Shown here: positions 39,393 through 48,445 of the stretch, in pieces
Layout of the letters: each line of letters opens with the position of its first letter
Numbering within the stretch: position 1 is the stretch's first letter
NCBI RefSeq assembly: GCF_001898805.1
Contig: NZ_MKVJ01000017.1
Coordinates: 290,066-354,065 of the forward strand
Direction of reading: 5' to 3'
From: Leifsonia sp. 71-9
GTDB taxonomy: Bacteria > Actinomycetota > Actinomycetes > Actinomycetales > Microbacteriaceae
Length of the DNA stretch: 64,000 nucleotides
Notes under the pieces: model-generated
The model's input: the letters and a program-made list of their open reading frames with translations, nothing else
The model's database searches: none
What the model was told of the DNA's origin: nothing
Position numbers and translations under genes: made by a program

Positions 39393-41756
39393 GTGACAGA
39401 GGGCGAGGCGGGTCGGCGGGAGCGGGGAGCGGGCGCGCGCCTCGCGGCCTGGCTGCGCCGGCATGACCCGGGGTTCAACGCGCTGCGCCGCGCGGGCCGG
39501 GCGGCGATCGTCATGCCGCTGCTGTTCCTCCTGGGCGGGCGGGTGCTCGGGAGTCCGGATGTCGCGCTGTTCGGGGCGTTCGGCACGTTCGCGATGCTGC
39601 TGTTCGTCGACTTCGGCGGCCCGCTGCGCGAGCGGGTGCAGGCGCAGGTGGCGCTCGCCGTGGCGGGCGCGGTGCTCGTGTGTTTGGGCACGATCGCGTC
39701 GGATCCGGCGTGGCTGTCCGCCGCCGCGATGGCGGTGGTCGCCCTCGTGGTGCTGTTCGCGGGGTCGGTGAGCTCGGTGACCGCATCGGCCGGCACGTCC
39801 CTGCTGCTGGCGTTCATCCTCCCGGTCATGGTGCCCGGCACGATCGCGACCCTGGGCCCGCGACTGCTCGGGTGGGGGATCGCGGCGGTCGTCAGCATCG
39901 TGGCGATCACGGTGCTGTGGCCGGCGCCGACCCGGGAGCCGCTGCGCGGGCCGGCCGCCGACGCCTGCCGCGCCCTCGCCGCCCGGTTGCGGGCCGAGAC
40001 GGCCTACCTGCTGAGCGGCGACGATCCGGACCTGCTGGCGGAGCGCGACCGCACGCGGGCGGTGGGGGATGACGCCGTCGCCTCGCTGCACGCGACCTTC
40101 CTCGCGACGCCGTACCGCCCGACGGGGCTCAGCACCCCGGCCCGGACGATCGTCCGCCTGGTGGACGAGCTCACCTGGCTGAACGCGGTCATCGCGCAGT
40201 TCGACCGGCTCGGCCAGGCGCCGTCGGGCGTGCCCGAGCCCATCCACGAGGCCGCGTGGACGGTGAAGAACGCCGCGGCCGACGTGCTCGACGAGAGCGC
40301 GATCGTGCTGGCGGAGCACGCGGGCGACCCGGCGGCACTGGAGGATGCCCTCCGGCGGCTCGCCGGCGCACGGGCGCAGGTGGAGGCGGCGATGCTGACC
40401 CATCCGCCGACCCGGCGCAGCGACACGGCAGGCCAGGGCGGGGGCGAGCGCGGCGACGAGGCCGGTGACGGCGGCTGGATGATCACCGCGCTCGACCCGG
40501 GATTCCGGGCCCAGGAGCTGGCCTACGCGGTCGCGACGGTGGCGGGCAACATCTCGCTCACGGCCCGCGCGGAGCGGCGCACGTGGTGGCAGCGGATGCT
40601 CGGCCGCCAGCCCGGCGACCTGCGCGGACCCGTGGTCGCCGCGGCCGAGCGAGCCAGCGGTTTCGTCGGGTGGAACTCGGTCTGGCTGCGCAACAGCATC
40701 CGCGGTGCGATCGGACTCGGCCTGGCGGTGCTGCTGGCCAAGCTGACCGGGGTGGAGCACGCGTTCTGGGTGGTGCTCGGCACGCTCTCGGTGCTCCGCT
40801 CGAACGCGCTGAGCACCGGCCAGACCGCGCTGCGAGGTGTGCTCGGGACGGTCGTGGGCGTGATCGTCGGCGCCGGCGCCCTGTTCGTGATCGGCGGCAA
40901 CCCGGTCGTGCTCTGGATCGTGCTGCCGGTCGCGATCCTGATCGCGGGGGTCGCGCCGGCGGCGATCTCGTTCGCGGCGGGGCAGGCGGCCTTCACGATC
41001 GTGATCGTGCTCCTCTTCAACATCATCGCGCCGACGGGCTGGGTCGTGGGGCTCAGCCGCATCGAGGACGTCGCGCTGGGCTGCGCGGTCAGCCTGGTCG
41101 TCGGCCTGCTGTTCTGGCCGCGCGGCGCCTCCGCATCCCTCCGCAGCGCCCTCGCCGACGCCTACCGCGAGGGGCTGCGGTATCTGCGCACCGTGGTCGA
41201 CGCGGGGGTCGGGGAGGGAGCGCGCCGGGACGAGCGCGAGACCACCCGGGTGCAGTCGCTGCGCGCGGCGGCCGCCTCGCGTCGCCTCGACGACGCGTTC
41301 CGCACCTACCTCGCCGAGCGCGGCACCAAGCGCCGGCCGCTCGCCGAGGTGTCGGCGTCGGTCACGGGGGTCGCCGGTGTGCGGCTCGCGGGCGACGCCA
41401 TCCTGGAGCTCTGGGACGGGCAGGAGGTCGCCGGCGGCGGCACGGCCGAGGCGGGCCGGGTGCTCGATGCATCGGTCGCGCGCCTCGAACGCTGGTACGG
41501 CGAGCTGGCGACGCAGCTGGCCGCGCGGGAGCCCCTCCCGCAGCCGGCGCCGAAGGATCCGTCCGCACCCGCGCGCCTCGCGGACGCGGTGGCCGACGAC
41601 CTCGAGTCGGGATCCGCCGACGCGATGGGCACCGCGGTGCGCGTCATCTGGACCGCGGACTACCTGGAGGTCGTCCGTCGCCTGCAGAGCGCGATCGTGC
41701 CGCAAGCCCGCGTGCTGCGCGACGACACTCCGCGCCGGGCGTCGGAACGGGCCTGA
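39393..41756 (+). CDS. FUSC family membrane protein
   Basis: A 787-residue membrane protein. Two clusters of about six helices (about residues 25-185 and 430-590) are separated by a soluble helical region, with a long C-terminal cytoplasmic helical part; this is the duplicated FUSC/AaeB-YccS layout. HAFWVVLGTLSVLRSNALST and GQTALRGVLGTVVGVIVGAG are the family core motif. Homologues export aromatic acids or are linked to fusaric acid resistance. GTG 39393 has TACCCT 6 bases upstream and no ribosome site, suggesting a leaderless message. Confidence 0.88.
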   Translation: MTEGEAGRRERGAGARLAAWLRRHDPGFNALRRAGRAAIVMPLLFLLGGRVLGSPDVALFGAFGTFAMLLFVDFGGPLRERVQAQVALAVAGAVLVCLGTIASDPAWLSAAAMAVVALVVLFAGSVSSVTASAGTSLLLAFILPVMVPGTIATLGPRLLGWGIAAVVSIVAITVLWPAPTREPLRGPAADACRALAARLRAETAYLLSGDDPDLLAERDRTRAVGDDAVASLHATFLATPYRPTGLSTPARTIVRLVDELTWLNAVIAQFDRLGQAPSGVPEPIHEAAWTVKNAAADVLDESAIVLAEHAGDPAALEDALRRLAGARAQVEAAMLTHPPTRRSDTAGQGGGERGDEAGDGGWMITALDPGFRAQELAYAVATVAGNISLTARAERRTWWQRMLGRQPGDLRGPVVAAAERASGFVGWNSVWLRNSIRGAIGLGLAVLLAKLTGVEHAFWVVLGTLSVLRSNALSTGQTALRGVLGTVVGVIVGAGALFVIGGNPVVLWIVLPVAILIAGVAPAAISFAAGQAAFTIVIVLLFNIIAPTGWVVGLSRIEDVALGCAVSLVVGLLFWPRGASASLRSALADAYREGLRYLRTVVDAGVGEGARRDERETTRVQSLRAAAASRRLDDAFRTYLAERGTKRRPLAEVSASVTGVAGVRLAGDAILELWDGQEVAGGGTAEAGRVLDASVARLERWYGELATQLAAREPLPQPAPKDPSAPARLADAVADDLESGSADAMGTAVRVIWTADYLEVVRRLQSAIVPQARVLRDDTPRRASERA

Positions 41757-41862
41757 CAGTGCCAGACTGTCGATGCACCCTCCCGCGTTTCGACAGCCCG
41801 TACAGTCGACGGGCTGGTCGCCCCGCCTAGCATCGCCGTGACCTGATCGAGGAGTGATAGCC

Positions 41863-43242
41863 ATGAGCAGCATCGAACGTGACGTCGTCATCATCGGCGC
41901 TGGTGCGTCCGGCCTGACGGCCGCGACCGACCTGAAGAAGGCGGGCCTGACCGTCGCCGTCCTGGAGGCGCGCGACCGCGTCGGCGGCCGGCTGTGGACG
42001 GACGACATCGACGGGGCGACCCTCGAGATCGGCGGGCAGTGGGTGTCGCCGGACCAGGACGCCCTCATCGACACGCTGGCGGAGCTGGGCCTGGAGACCT
42101 ACTCCCGCTACCGCGAGGGCATCAACGTCTACCTCGGCGAGGGCGGCGAGCGCCGCACCTTCGAGGGCGAGATCTTCCCGGTCGCGCCGACCACCGAGCG
42201 CGAGATCGTGAGCCTCATCGACCGGCTCGACGCGCTCGTCGCCGAGATCGACCCCGACCGGCCGTGGGACCACCCGCAGGCCAAGGAGCTCGACGAGATC
42301 TCGTTCCGCCGCTGGCTGGAGACGCAGACTGAGGACGAGGAGGCGCGGCGCAACATCGGCATGTTCATCGCCGGCGCCATGCTCACCAAGCCCGCCCACG
42401 CCTTCTCCGCGCTGCAGGCGCTGCTGATGGCCGCGAGCGCCGGCAGCTTCTCGCACCTCGTCGACGCCGACTTCATCCTGGACAAGCGCGTCAAGGGCGG
42501 CCTGCAGCAGGTTCCGATCCTGCTCGCCGAGCGCCTCGGCGACGACGTCTTCCTGAACGCACCGGTGCGCACGCTGCGCTGGAGCGACGAGGGCGTCACC
42601 GCGATCGCCGACGGCGTGGAGGTGCGCGCCCGCCGCGTCATCCTCGCCGTCCCGCCGGTGCTGATCAGCCGCATCTCGTACGAGCCGCCGCTCCCGCGCC
42701 GCCAGCAGCAGATGCACCAGCACCTGTCGATGGGCTTCGTGATCAAGGTGCACGCCGTCTACGAGACGCCGTTCTGGCGCGAGGACGGCCTCTCCGGCAC
42801 GGCCTTCAGCCCGTACGAGCTCGTGCACGAGGCGTACGACAACAGCTACCACGGCGACCCGCGGGGCACGCTCGTCGGCTTCGTCTCGGACGAGGCGGCG
42901 GACGACGTCTTCCGTCAGTCGCCCGAGGAGCGCAAGGCGCGCATCCTCGAGTCCCTGTCGCACTACTACGGCGAGAAGGCCCTGAGCCCCGTCGTCTACT
43001 ACGAGAGCGACTGGGGCAGCGAGGAGTGGACGCGCGGCGCCTACGCCGCCAGCTTCGACATGGGCGGCCTGGCCCGCTACGGCTCCGACCTGCGTGCGCC
43101 GGTCGGCCCGGTGCACTTCTCGTGCAGCGACATGGCCGGTCGCGGCTACCAGCACGTGGACGGCGCGATCCGCGTCGGGCACGAGACGGCGGACGCGATC
43201 ATCGCGTCGCTCGCACCTGCAGGAGCCGCTTCGGCCTCCTGA
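41863..43242 (+). CDS. Flavin monoamine oxidase, putrescine-oxidase-like
   Basis: A 459-residue FAD enzyme. The dinucleotide motif VVIIGAGASGLTAATDL starts at about residue 10, with RVGGRLWTDDIDG next and GGQWVSPDQDALIDTLAELG as in Rhodococcus/Kocuria putrescine oxidase. HFSCSDMAGRGYQHVDGAIR near the end binds the flavin. It deaminates a primary amine, giving an aldehyde, hydrogen peroxide and ammonia. ATG 41863 has GAGGAG 8 bases upstream; GTG 41854 is in frame but inside that site. It could feed the GABA genes at 53580-58829, which lie apart. Confidence 0.9.
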   Translation: MSSIERDVVIIGAGASGLTAATDLKKAGLTVAVLEARDRVGGRLWTDDIDGATLEIGGQWVSPDQDALIDTLAELGLETYSRYREGINVYLGEGGERRTFEGEIFPVAPTTEREIVSLIDRLDALVAEIDPDRPWDHPQAKELDEISFRRWLETQTEDEEARRNIGMFIAGAMLTKPAHAFSALQALLMAASAGSFSHLVDADFILDKRVKGGLQQVPILLAERLGDDVFLNAPVRTLRWSDEGVTAIADGVEVRARRVILAVPPVLISRISYEPPLPRRQQQMHQHLSMGFVIKVHAVYETPFWREDGLSGTAFSPYELVHEAYDNSYHGDPRGTLVGFVSDEAADDVFRQSPEERKARILESLSHYYGEKALSPVVYYESDWGSEEWTRGAYAASFDMGGLARYGSDLRAPVGPVHFSCSDMAGRGYQHVDGAIRVGHETADAIIASLAPAGAASAS

Positions 43243-43251
43243 CCCCAGACG

Positions 43252-43281
43252 GCGTGCGGCCAGTCGTGGATGGCCGCACGC
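43252..43281 (+). terminator. Terminator after the amine oxidase gene
   Basis: Perfect arms GCGTGCGGCC and GGCCGCACGC with a 10-base loop, 10 bases after the stop codon; CTTCTCC follows. Confidence 0.8.
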
Positions 43282-43303
43282 ACCTTCTCCGTGCGGAGAG
43301 ACG

Positions 43304-43332
43304 AACGGGCCGGCTCGGTGAGCCGGCCCGTT
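43304..43332 (+). terminator. Second terminator after the amine oxidase gene
   Basis: A perfect 13-base stem (AACGGGCCGGCTC and complement) with a GGT loop. It lies 23 bases beyond the first hairpin, giving a tandem terminator. Confidence 0.85.
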
Positions 43333-43474
43333 CCGTCGCTTCGGGAGGGTGTGCGCGGTGCGCGGAGCGCGGATCATCCGGTGGGATGACCCGGTCGCGC
43401 CTCGCGGCCGACGTGGCCGCCTCCTCCCGGAACCTACGTTGGGCTCATCACCCACCTACCGGAGGAGCTCACCC

Positions 43475-44815
43475 GTGCCCTGGATCGACGTCTCCGTCGC
43501 CGCCCTGCTGCTCGCCGCCCTGATCGTGGGCGTCGCCACCCGCCGGCGCCGCGCGCTCCCCGTCCTCGTGGTCGGATCGGCGGCGCTCCTGCTGCTCGTC
43601 GTCGCGTTCGTGCTGGAGGGTGCGCGGCCGCAGCTGATCGTCGAGGCGGTGGCCGCCGTCGTGGTGGCCGGCGTCGTGTTGTGGTCGCGCTCCGGGAGGA
43701 CGCCCCGGCTCGCGGTCGCGGGCGCGACCCTCGTGGCGCTCGGCGTGGCCGGGACCGCCGGCGCCGCGTGGGCCCTCCCGCCGATGTCGGTGCCGACGCC
43801 GAGCGGGCCGCACGCGGTGGGCGTCGCCACCCACGTGTGGACGGATCCCTCCCGGGATGCGCACGGCGGGACCGCGCCCGGACAGGTGCGCTCCCTTCCC
43901 GTCACCGTCTGGTACCCGGCCGCCCACTCCGGCCCGGGCTCGGCGTACCTCCCGAACGCTGCGTCCGCGGCAGCGCTCACCGGTGCGCTGGCGCAGCAGT
44001 ACGGGATGCCGCCGCTCCTCTTCGACAGCCTGAACCGCGCGCGGAGCACGGCGACCGAGAAGGCGTCGCCCGCGGACGGCTCCTTCCCCGTGGTCATCGC
44101 CTCGCCGGGGTTCAACAGCACCCGCTGGTTCTTCACCTCCTGGGCGGAGGAGCTCGCGAGCAACGGCATCGTCGTGATCGCGCTCGACCATCCGTACGAC
44201 GCCGCGGCGACCGAGCTCGCCGACGGTTCCATCGCGTACGACGACCTGCGGACCACGGGCGACGACGCGGCCGACCAGGCCCTCGCCGACCAGTGGGCGG
44301 GAATCCGGGCCGCCGACATCCGCGCGGTCATCGACACGCTGGAGGGATCGGCCTCCGACGCCCCCGAGCTGGCGGCTGCCGACCGGACGAGGATCATCGC
44401 CGCGGGGCACTCCGCGGGCGGGGCGGCGGCGATCGAAGCCGCCCGGCTGGACCGCCGCATCACGGGGGTCGTCGACATCGACGGGATGCCGCGCTCGCCC
44501 GCGGGCACCCGGCTCGCCCAGCCGCTGCTCGCCGTCGTGGCGGGGGACATGCCCGCGAACCCGGACTACGAGCGGGCGCTGAGCAGCCTGCTCGCAGATC
44601 GCAACGGCGCCCGGGTCACGCTCGACGGCGTCGCCCACCTCGGCATGATCGACGCCGGGCGCCTGATCGGGCCGGTGCCGGGGCTCACCGGGGCGAACGG
44701 GCCGGAGGGGGCCCGCCTCGCGGCGGAGGCGACCCTCCTGCTGATGAAGGCCGTCGACACCGGCACGCCGATCGACACCCGGGCCCTCGGCGAGCTGGGT
44801 GCCGTCGGGAAGTAG
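43475..44815 (+). CDS. Membrane-anchored alpha/beta hydrolase, PAF-acetylhydrolase-like
   Basis: A 446-residue protein. Three or four hydrophobic segments fill residues 5-100, then a hydrolase domain resembling platelet-activating-factor acetylhydrolase: VTVWYPA, IASPGFNSTRWFF (oxyanion area), and the nucleophile serine in AAGHSAGGAAA. A late histidine occurs in DGVAHLGMID. The active domain should face outside and cleave ester lipids; the true substrate is unknown. GTG 43475 has GGAGGAG 7 bases upstream. Confidence 0.82.
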   Translation: MPWIDVSVAALLLAALIVGVATRRRRALPVLVVGSAALLLLVVAFVLEGARPQLIVEAVAAVVVAGVVLWSRSGRTPRLAVAGATLVALGVAGTAGAAWALPPMSVPTPSGPHAVGVATHVWTDPSRDAHGGTAPGQVRSLPVTVWYPAAHSGPGSAYLPNAASAAALTGALAQQYGMPPLLFDSLNRARSTATEKASPADGSFPVVIASPGFNSTRWFFTSWAEELASNGIVVIALDHPYDAAATELADGSIAYDDLRTTGDDAADQALADQWAGIRAADIRAVIDTLEGSASDAPELAAADRTRIIAAGHSAGGAAAIEAARLDRRITGVVDIDGMPRSPAGTRLAQPLLAVVAGDMPANPDYERALSSLLADRNGARVTLDGVAHLGMIDAGRLIGPVPGLTGANGPEGARLAAEATLLLMKAVDTGTPIDTRALGELGAVGK

Positions 44816-44824
44816 CGGCGCGGG

Positions 44825-46330
44825 CTACACGGCGGGGTCTGCGGCGGCTCGGTCCGCGGCCGCGGTGTCCGTCACGGCGTCCTCCGTGGAGCCCTCCTCG
44901 GTGTCGCCCGCGCGATGCGAGCGGACGAAGCCGAACACGACGAACGCGGCGGCGATCGCGGTGAGGACGAGTCCGCCGAGGGTGGCGGCCCCCTGGAACT
45001 CCGCGACCTGCCGGCCGGTCCAGCCGGAGGCGGTGATGCTCCCGGTGAACAGGGCGGCGAGGATGGTGCCGGCGACCGCGATGCCGACGCCGTTCGCGAC
45101 CTCCGTCGTGGTGTCGGTGAGTGCCGCGCCGATCGTGGTGCGGTTCTTCGGCAGGCCGCTCAGCACGTTGATCGCGGCGACGACGCCGATCATCCGGAGT
45201 CCCGCGGCGACGAGCGCGAGGGCGATCGCGACGAAGACGTAGCCGAGGCTGTTGAAGACCGCGTAGACGGCGAGCCCGGCGACGACGGCCGCGGCGCTCA
45301 TCCACGCCGCGCGCCGGATGCCGACGCGCTCGACGAACGGGTTCACGAACGGGCCGAGCGCGAGGAGCACGACAACCTGGGGCAGCATCCCGAGCGCGGC
45401 CAGCGCCGGAGGCCAGCCCCACGCGAGCTGGAGCTGCAGGGTCACGAGGTAGCTCAGGCCCGCGGTCGCGAGGCCGGCCGCCGCCTTGAACGCCAGACCG
45501 CTGGAGACGAGCGGGCGCGCGAGGAGGCCGAGGTCGAGGAGGGGATGCCGGGCGGAGCGCTCCCGCAGGACGAACAGCGCCGCCGCGACGATGGCCGCCG
45601 CCGTCATCGCCCACGGCATCCACGATCCGGCGCCGTCGTCGACGAACATCGTCGGCGCGACCAGGGCGAAGACGATCGTCGCGGTGGCCAGCAGCGCGCC
45701 CGGGATGTCGAGCGGGTCGCGGTGCAGCTCGGCGGGGTCGTCCGCGGCGATGCCGGCCCGGATGCCGATGATCGCGAGCACCGCGATCGGCACGTTGATC
45801 AGCAGCAGCACCTGCCACGGGGCGACGGCCAGCACGAGACCGCCGACGGTCGGGCCGATCGCGAGGCCCACCAGGCCGACCGTCGAGATGAGCGTGATCG
45901 CGCGGACTCGCAGGCTCTCCTGGTCGAACAGTCGGAAGGCGAGCGCCATCGATCCGGGCGTGGTCATCGCGGCGGCGATGCCCATCACGGCGCGCACGGC
46001 GATCAGCTGCTCCGCCGTCGTGACGAAGGCCGTCGCCAGGCTCGCGATGGCGAGGAGCACCAGGCCGATGAGCATCACCCGGCGACGCCCGAACCGGTCG
46101 GCGATCGCGCCGAACAGGAGCATCAGGCCGCCGAAGACCACCGCGTAGCTGCCGGTCACCCACTGCAGCGCGGTCGTCGAGGAGTGCAGCTCGCGGCCGA
46201 TCGTGGGCAGGGCGACGTTCAGGATGGAGTTGTCGAGCATCTCGAAGAGGAAGATCGCGGAGAGGCCGGCGAGGGCCATCCACGAGCCGCGGAGAGACGG
46301 AGTCGAACGCTGTTCGTTGTTCACAAACAC
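44825..46330 (-). CDS. MFS drug exporter, DHA2 (14-helix) type
   Basis: A 501-residue, about 14-helix membrane protein. FLFEMLDNSILNVALPTIGR in helix 1, GAIADRFGRRRVML in loop 2-3 and TLISTVGLVGLAIGPTVGG in helix 5 (antiporter motif C) mark the QacA/SmvA branch that expels cationic drugs by proton exchange. Start is GTG 46330 (MFVNNEQ) or GTG 46324. It is divergent from a TetR gene and its 5' end lies on three operator-like repeats, so it should be derepressed by a drug ligand. Confidence 0.92.
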   Translation of the reverse strand: MFVNNEQRSTPSLRGSWMALAGLSAIFLFEMLDNSILNVALPTIGRELHSSTTALQWVTGSYAVVFGGLMLLFGAIADRFGRRRVMLIGLVLLAIASLATAFVTTAEQLIAVRAVMGIAAAMTTPGSMALAFRLFDQESLRVRAITLISTVGLVGLAIGPTVGGLVLAVAPWQVLLLINVPIAVLAIIGIRAGIAADDPAELHRDPLDIPGALLATATIVFALVAPTMFVDDGAGSWMPWAMTAAAIVAAALFVLRERSARHPLLDLGLLARPLVSSGLAFKAAAGLATAGLSYLVTLQLQLAWGWPPALAALGMLPQVVVLLALGPFVNPFVERVGIRRAAWMSAAAVVAGLAVYAVFNSLGYVFVAIALALVAAGLRMIGVVAAINVLSGLPKNRTTIGAALTDTTTEVANGVGIAVAGTILAALFTGSITASGWTGRQVAEFQGAATLGGLVLTAIAAAFVVFGFVRSHRAGDTEEGSTEDAVTDTAAADRAAADPAV

Positions 46331-46355
46331 TGTTCTACTCTCCGAACACTGTTCG
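46304..46355. promoter_or_regulatory. Three TetR-type operator repeats
   Basis: CGAACGCTGTTCG (46304-46316), CAAACACTGTTCT (46324-46336) and the perfect palindrome CGAACACTGTTCG (46343-46355). Centres are 20 and 19 bases apart, about two turns each. They cover the start of the exporter gene and the exporter/TetR promoters. Confidence 0.8.
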
Positions 46356-46375
46356 AGTCAAGCTAGGATAGGGCA

Positions 46376-47086
46376 ATGGCCTCCCCTCAGCAGCGTCGTG
46401 CGGCCCGGCACGCCACCAGCGACACCCCGAACGCCGCCCGCAAGGCGCCCATCACGGTGGAGCGGATCACTGACGCCGCGCTCGAGATCGTCGCCGCCCA
46501 GGGCTACGACGCCCTGACCATGCGCAGCGTCGCCGCGCGGCTCGAGACCGGCCCGGCCTCCCTGTACGCGCACGTGGTCAACAAGGCCGACCTCGACGAG
46601 CTCGTCATCGGGCGCCTCTGCAGCCGGATCGACCTCCCGGAGCCCGTCCCCGCCGCCTGGCGCGAGCAGATCGCCGACGTCTGCGTGCAGCTCCGCGACC
46701 AGTACCTCGCCTACCCGGGCATCTCCCGCGCCGCCCTGGCGATGGACGTGACCGACCTCGACGTGCTGCGCGTCAACGAGGGGATGCTCGCTATCCTGAT
46801 CGCCGGCGGCATCGCCCCGCAGGTGGCGACGTGGACCATCGACGCGCTCTTCCTCTACGTCGGCGCCTACGCGATGGACCTCGCGGTCGCCGGCACCGGC
46901 TCCGGCACCGTGGACCGCCGCCTCGACGCCGACGACCGCAGTGACCTGATCGCCCGCTTCGCGGCGCTCCCCGAGGACCGCTTCCCGCACATCCGCCGCT
47001 ACGCGACCGAGCTCACCGCGGGCACCGAGCACGAGCGCTTCGACTTCACGCTCGGGCTGATTCTGGGGAATCTCGCCGGGGCGTGA
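46376..47086 (+). CDS. TetR-family repressor of the adjacent exporter
   Basis: A 236-residue regulator. The TetR helix-turn-helix lies at about 25-70 (ITDAALEIVAAQGYDALTMR, then VAARLETGPASLYAHVVNKA), followed by a helical ligand domain with a C-terminal part like true TetR. TAGGAT ends 6 bases before ATG 46376 with no ribosome site, so the message seems leaderless. The -10 lies 9 bases beyond the strongest operator, fitting autorepression. Confidence 0.92.
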   Translation: MASPQQRRAARHATSDTPNAARKAPITVERITDAALEIVAAQGYDALTMRSVAARLETGPASLYAHVVNKADLDELVIGRLCSRIDLPEPVPAAWREQIADVCVQLRDQYLAYPGISRAALAMDVTDLDVLRVNEGMLAILIAGGIAPQVATWTIDALFLYVGAYAMDLAVAGTGSGTVDRRLDADDRSDLIARFAALPEDRFPHIRRYATELTAGTEHERFDFTLGLILGNLAGA

Positions 47087-47214
47087 CCCTGGCTTTGCCG
47101 CACCGAATGTGAAACGCTGAATTTCAGACCCGGCTGATGGCGGTCGGTGTCGGAAAGGCGAACGATGCGAGAGATCACGGGCGTCGAACTCCGGTCTGCG
47201 GGGAGGCAGAACTG

Positions 47215-47373
47215 ATGGACGTCGTTCACGCCGCCATCATCGTGGGCATCGTCGGCGGCATCGCTGCGATCATCGCAGCGATCGTCGTCGTTTTCCTACT
47301 TCTCGCTCGCCGAGGTTTCCCGGCAGCGACGCGCTCGCAGAGTCCGCCGCGGGACGAGCCCCCGCGGCGCTGA
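47215..47373 (+). CDS. Small single-pass membrane protein
   Basis: A 52-residue protein: MDVVHAAIIVGIVGGIAAII continues as one long hydrophobic helix to about residue 31, then a basic, Pro/Ser-rich cytoplasmic tail. GGGAGG stands 8 bases before ATG 47215, which supports real translation. No family recognised. It ends 7 bases before the convergent galM stop. Confidence 0.6.
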   Translation: MDVVHAAIIVGIVGGIAAIIAAIVVVFLLLARRGFPAATRSQSPPRDEPPRR

Positions 47374-47380
47374 ACTCCGC

Positions 47381-48307
47381 CTACCCCAGCGCCCGGATCG
47401 TCCACGACGCGCTCGACGACTCGCCGGGCTGCAGCACGATCAGGTCGGTGCGCGAGTTGAACGCGTCGGGCGGGCAGGTCATCGGCTCGACGGCGAGGCC
47501 CAGGCGGTTCAGGGCGGGGTCGGGCTGGTCGGCGGTGTGGATCTGGACCCACGGGCAGGCGTCGTCCCAGACCATCTCGACGCCGGAGCCGTCGGCGGTG
47601 CGGAGGGCGACCGTCGTGGTGCCGTCCGCATCCCGCGCCAGGCCGGTGAAGGCGTGGTCGATGAAGGTGTCGCCGATGACGCGCGGGGTGCGGAAGTCGA
47701 AGACGCCGTCGCCCTCGGTCTCGACGCTCGCGAGGCCGGAGGGGATGAGCCGCTCCGCGTCGACCGTCAGCACCGTGTCGGCGGGGAGGGAGAGCGTCCA
47801 GTCGTCCACGCGGCCCTCGCCGGCGACGAGATACGGGTGCGGGCCGGTGCCCCACGGGGCCGCCGTCGGACCGGTGTTGGTGGCGGTGACGACGGTGCGG
47901 AGACCGCCCTCGTCGAGGCTGAAGGCGACCGAGACCTCCACGCGGTGCGGGTAGCCGGCCTGCGCCTCGATGGTGGCGGCGAAGGTCACGCTGTCGCTGC
48001 CGCGATCCACCGGGGTGAAGTCGAGCCACGCGGCGAGGCCGTGCAGGGCGTGGCCCCGCTCCGGCTCGGTGAGGGGGAGCTGCTGCTCGACGCCCTCGAA
48101 GGTGTAACGGCCGTCGACCACCCGGTTCGGCCACGGGGCGAGTGTGGCGCCGCGGAACGCCGGGCGCACCTCGTCCGCGTCGAACGGCACGACGAGCGCG
48201 CGGCCCTTGTGCTCGAGGGTGCGCAGCGACGCGCCGACGGAGGCGATGGTGGCGTGGTAATCGCCGGCGCTCAGGCCGAAGTGGGTGCCGGAGATCGGAG
48301 TGGTCAT
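47381..48307 (-). CDS. galM: Aldose 1-epimerase family protein
   Basis: A 308-residue beta-sandwich enzyme. RATLAPWPNRVVDGRYTF holds the substrate-binding arginine, ERGHALHGL and GTGPHPYLV supply the two active-site histidines, and VEPMTCPPDAFNS the catalytic glutamate. It interconverts alpha and beta anomers of hexoses, probably feeding glucose or galactose use. ATG 48307 has CACAAT 6 bases upstream and no ribosome site. It is divergent from the ATP-grasp operon. Confidence 0.9.
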   Translation of the reverse strand: MTTPISGTHFGLSAGDYHATIASVGASLRTLEHKGRALVVPFDADEVRPAFRGATLAPWPNRVVDGRYTFEGVEQQLPLTEPERGHALHGLAAWLDFTPVDRGSDSVTFAATIEAQAGYPHRVEVSVAFSLDEGGLRTVVTATNTGPTAAPWGTGPHPYLVAGEGRVDDWTLSLPADTVLTVDAERLIPSGLASVETEGDGVFDFRTPRVIGDTFIDHAFTGLARDADGTTTVALRTADGSGVEMVWDDACPWVQIHTADQPDPALNRLGLAVEPMTCPPDAFNSRTDLIVLQPGESSSASWTIRALG

Positions 48308-48445
48308 CCGCCCATTGTGGCGTTCGCACCCGATCGCGCACAAAACCGGCACCCTCCCTGGCCGACACCTCCCCGCCTCCCGCAGCGCAACGTGCCCGAA
48401 ACGTGCGGAAACGTGGGGGTAACGCCCCGGCGCTAGCGTCAGCCC

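Noticed and set aside
36435-42074. A minus-strand open frame of about 1,880 codons
   Set aside because: It lies antisense or out of frame over the lamin-tail and FUSC genes. Its product is Arg/Pro/Asp-rich low-complexity text typical of shadow frames in GC-rich DNA, while the overlapped genes have recognisable domains.
46343-46355. LexA (SOS) box
   Set aside because: CGAAC and GTTCG half-sites are present, but the spacer is 3 bases, not the 4 of actinobacterial LexA boxes, and related copies sit in a TetR/exporter promoter.
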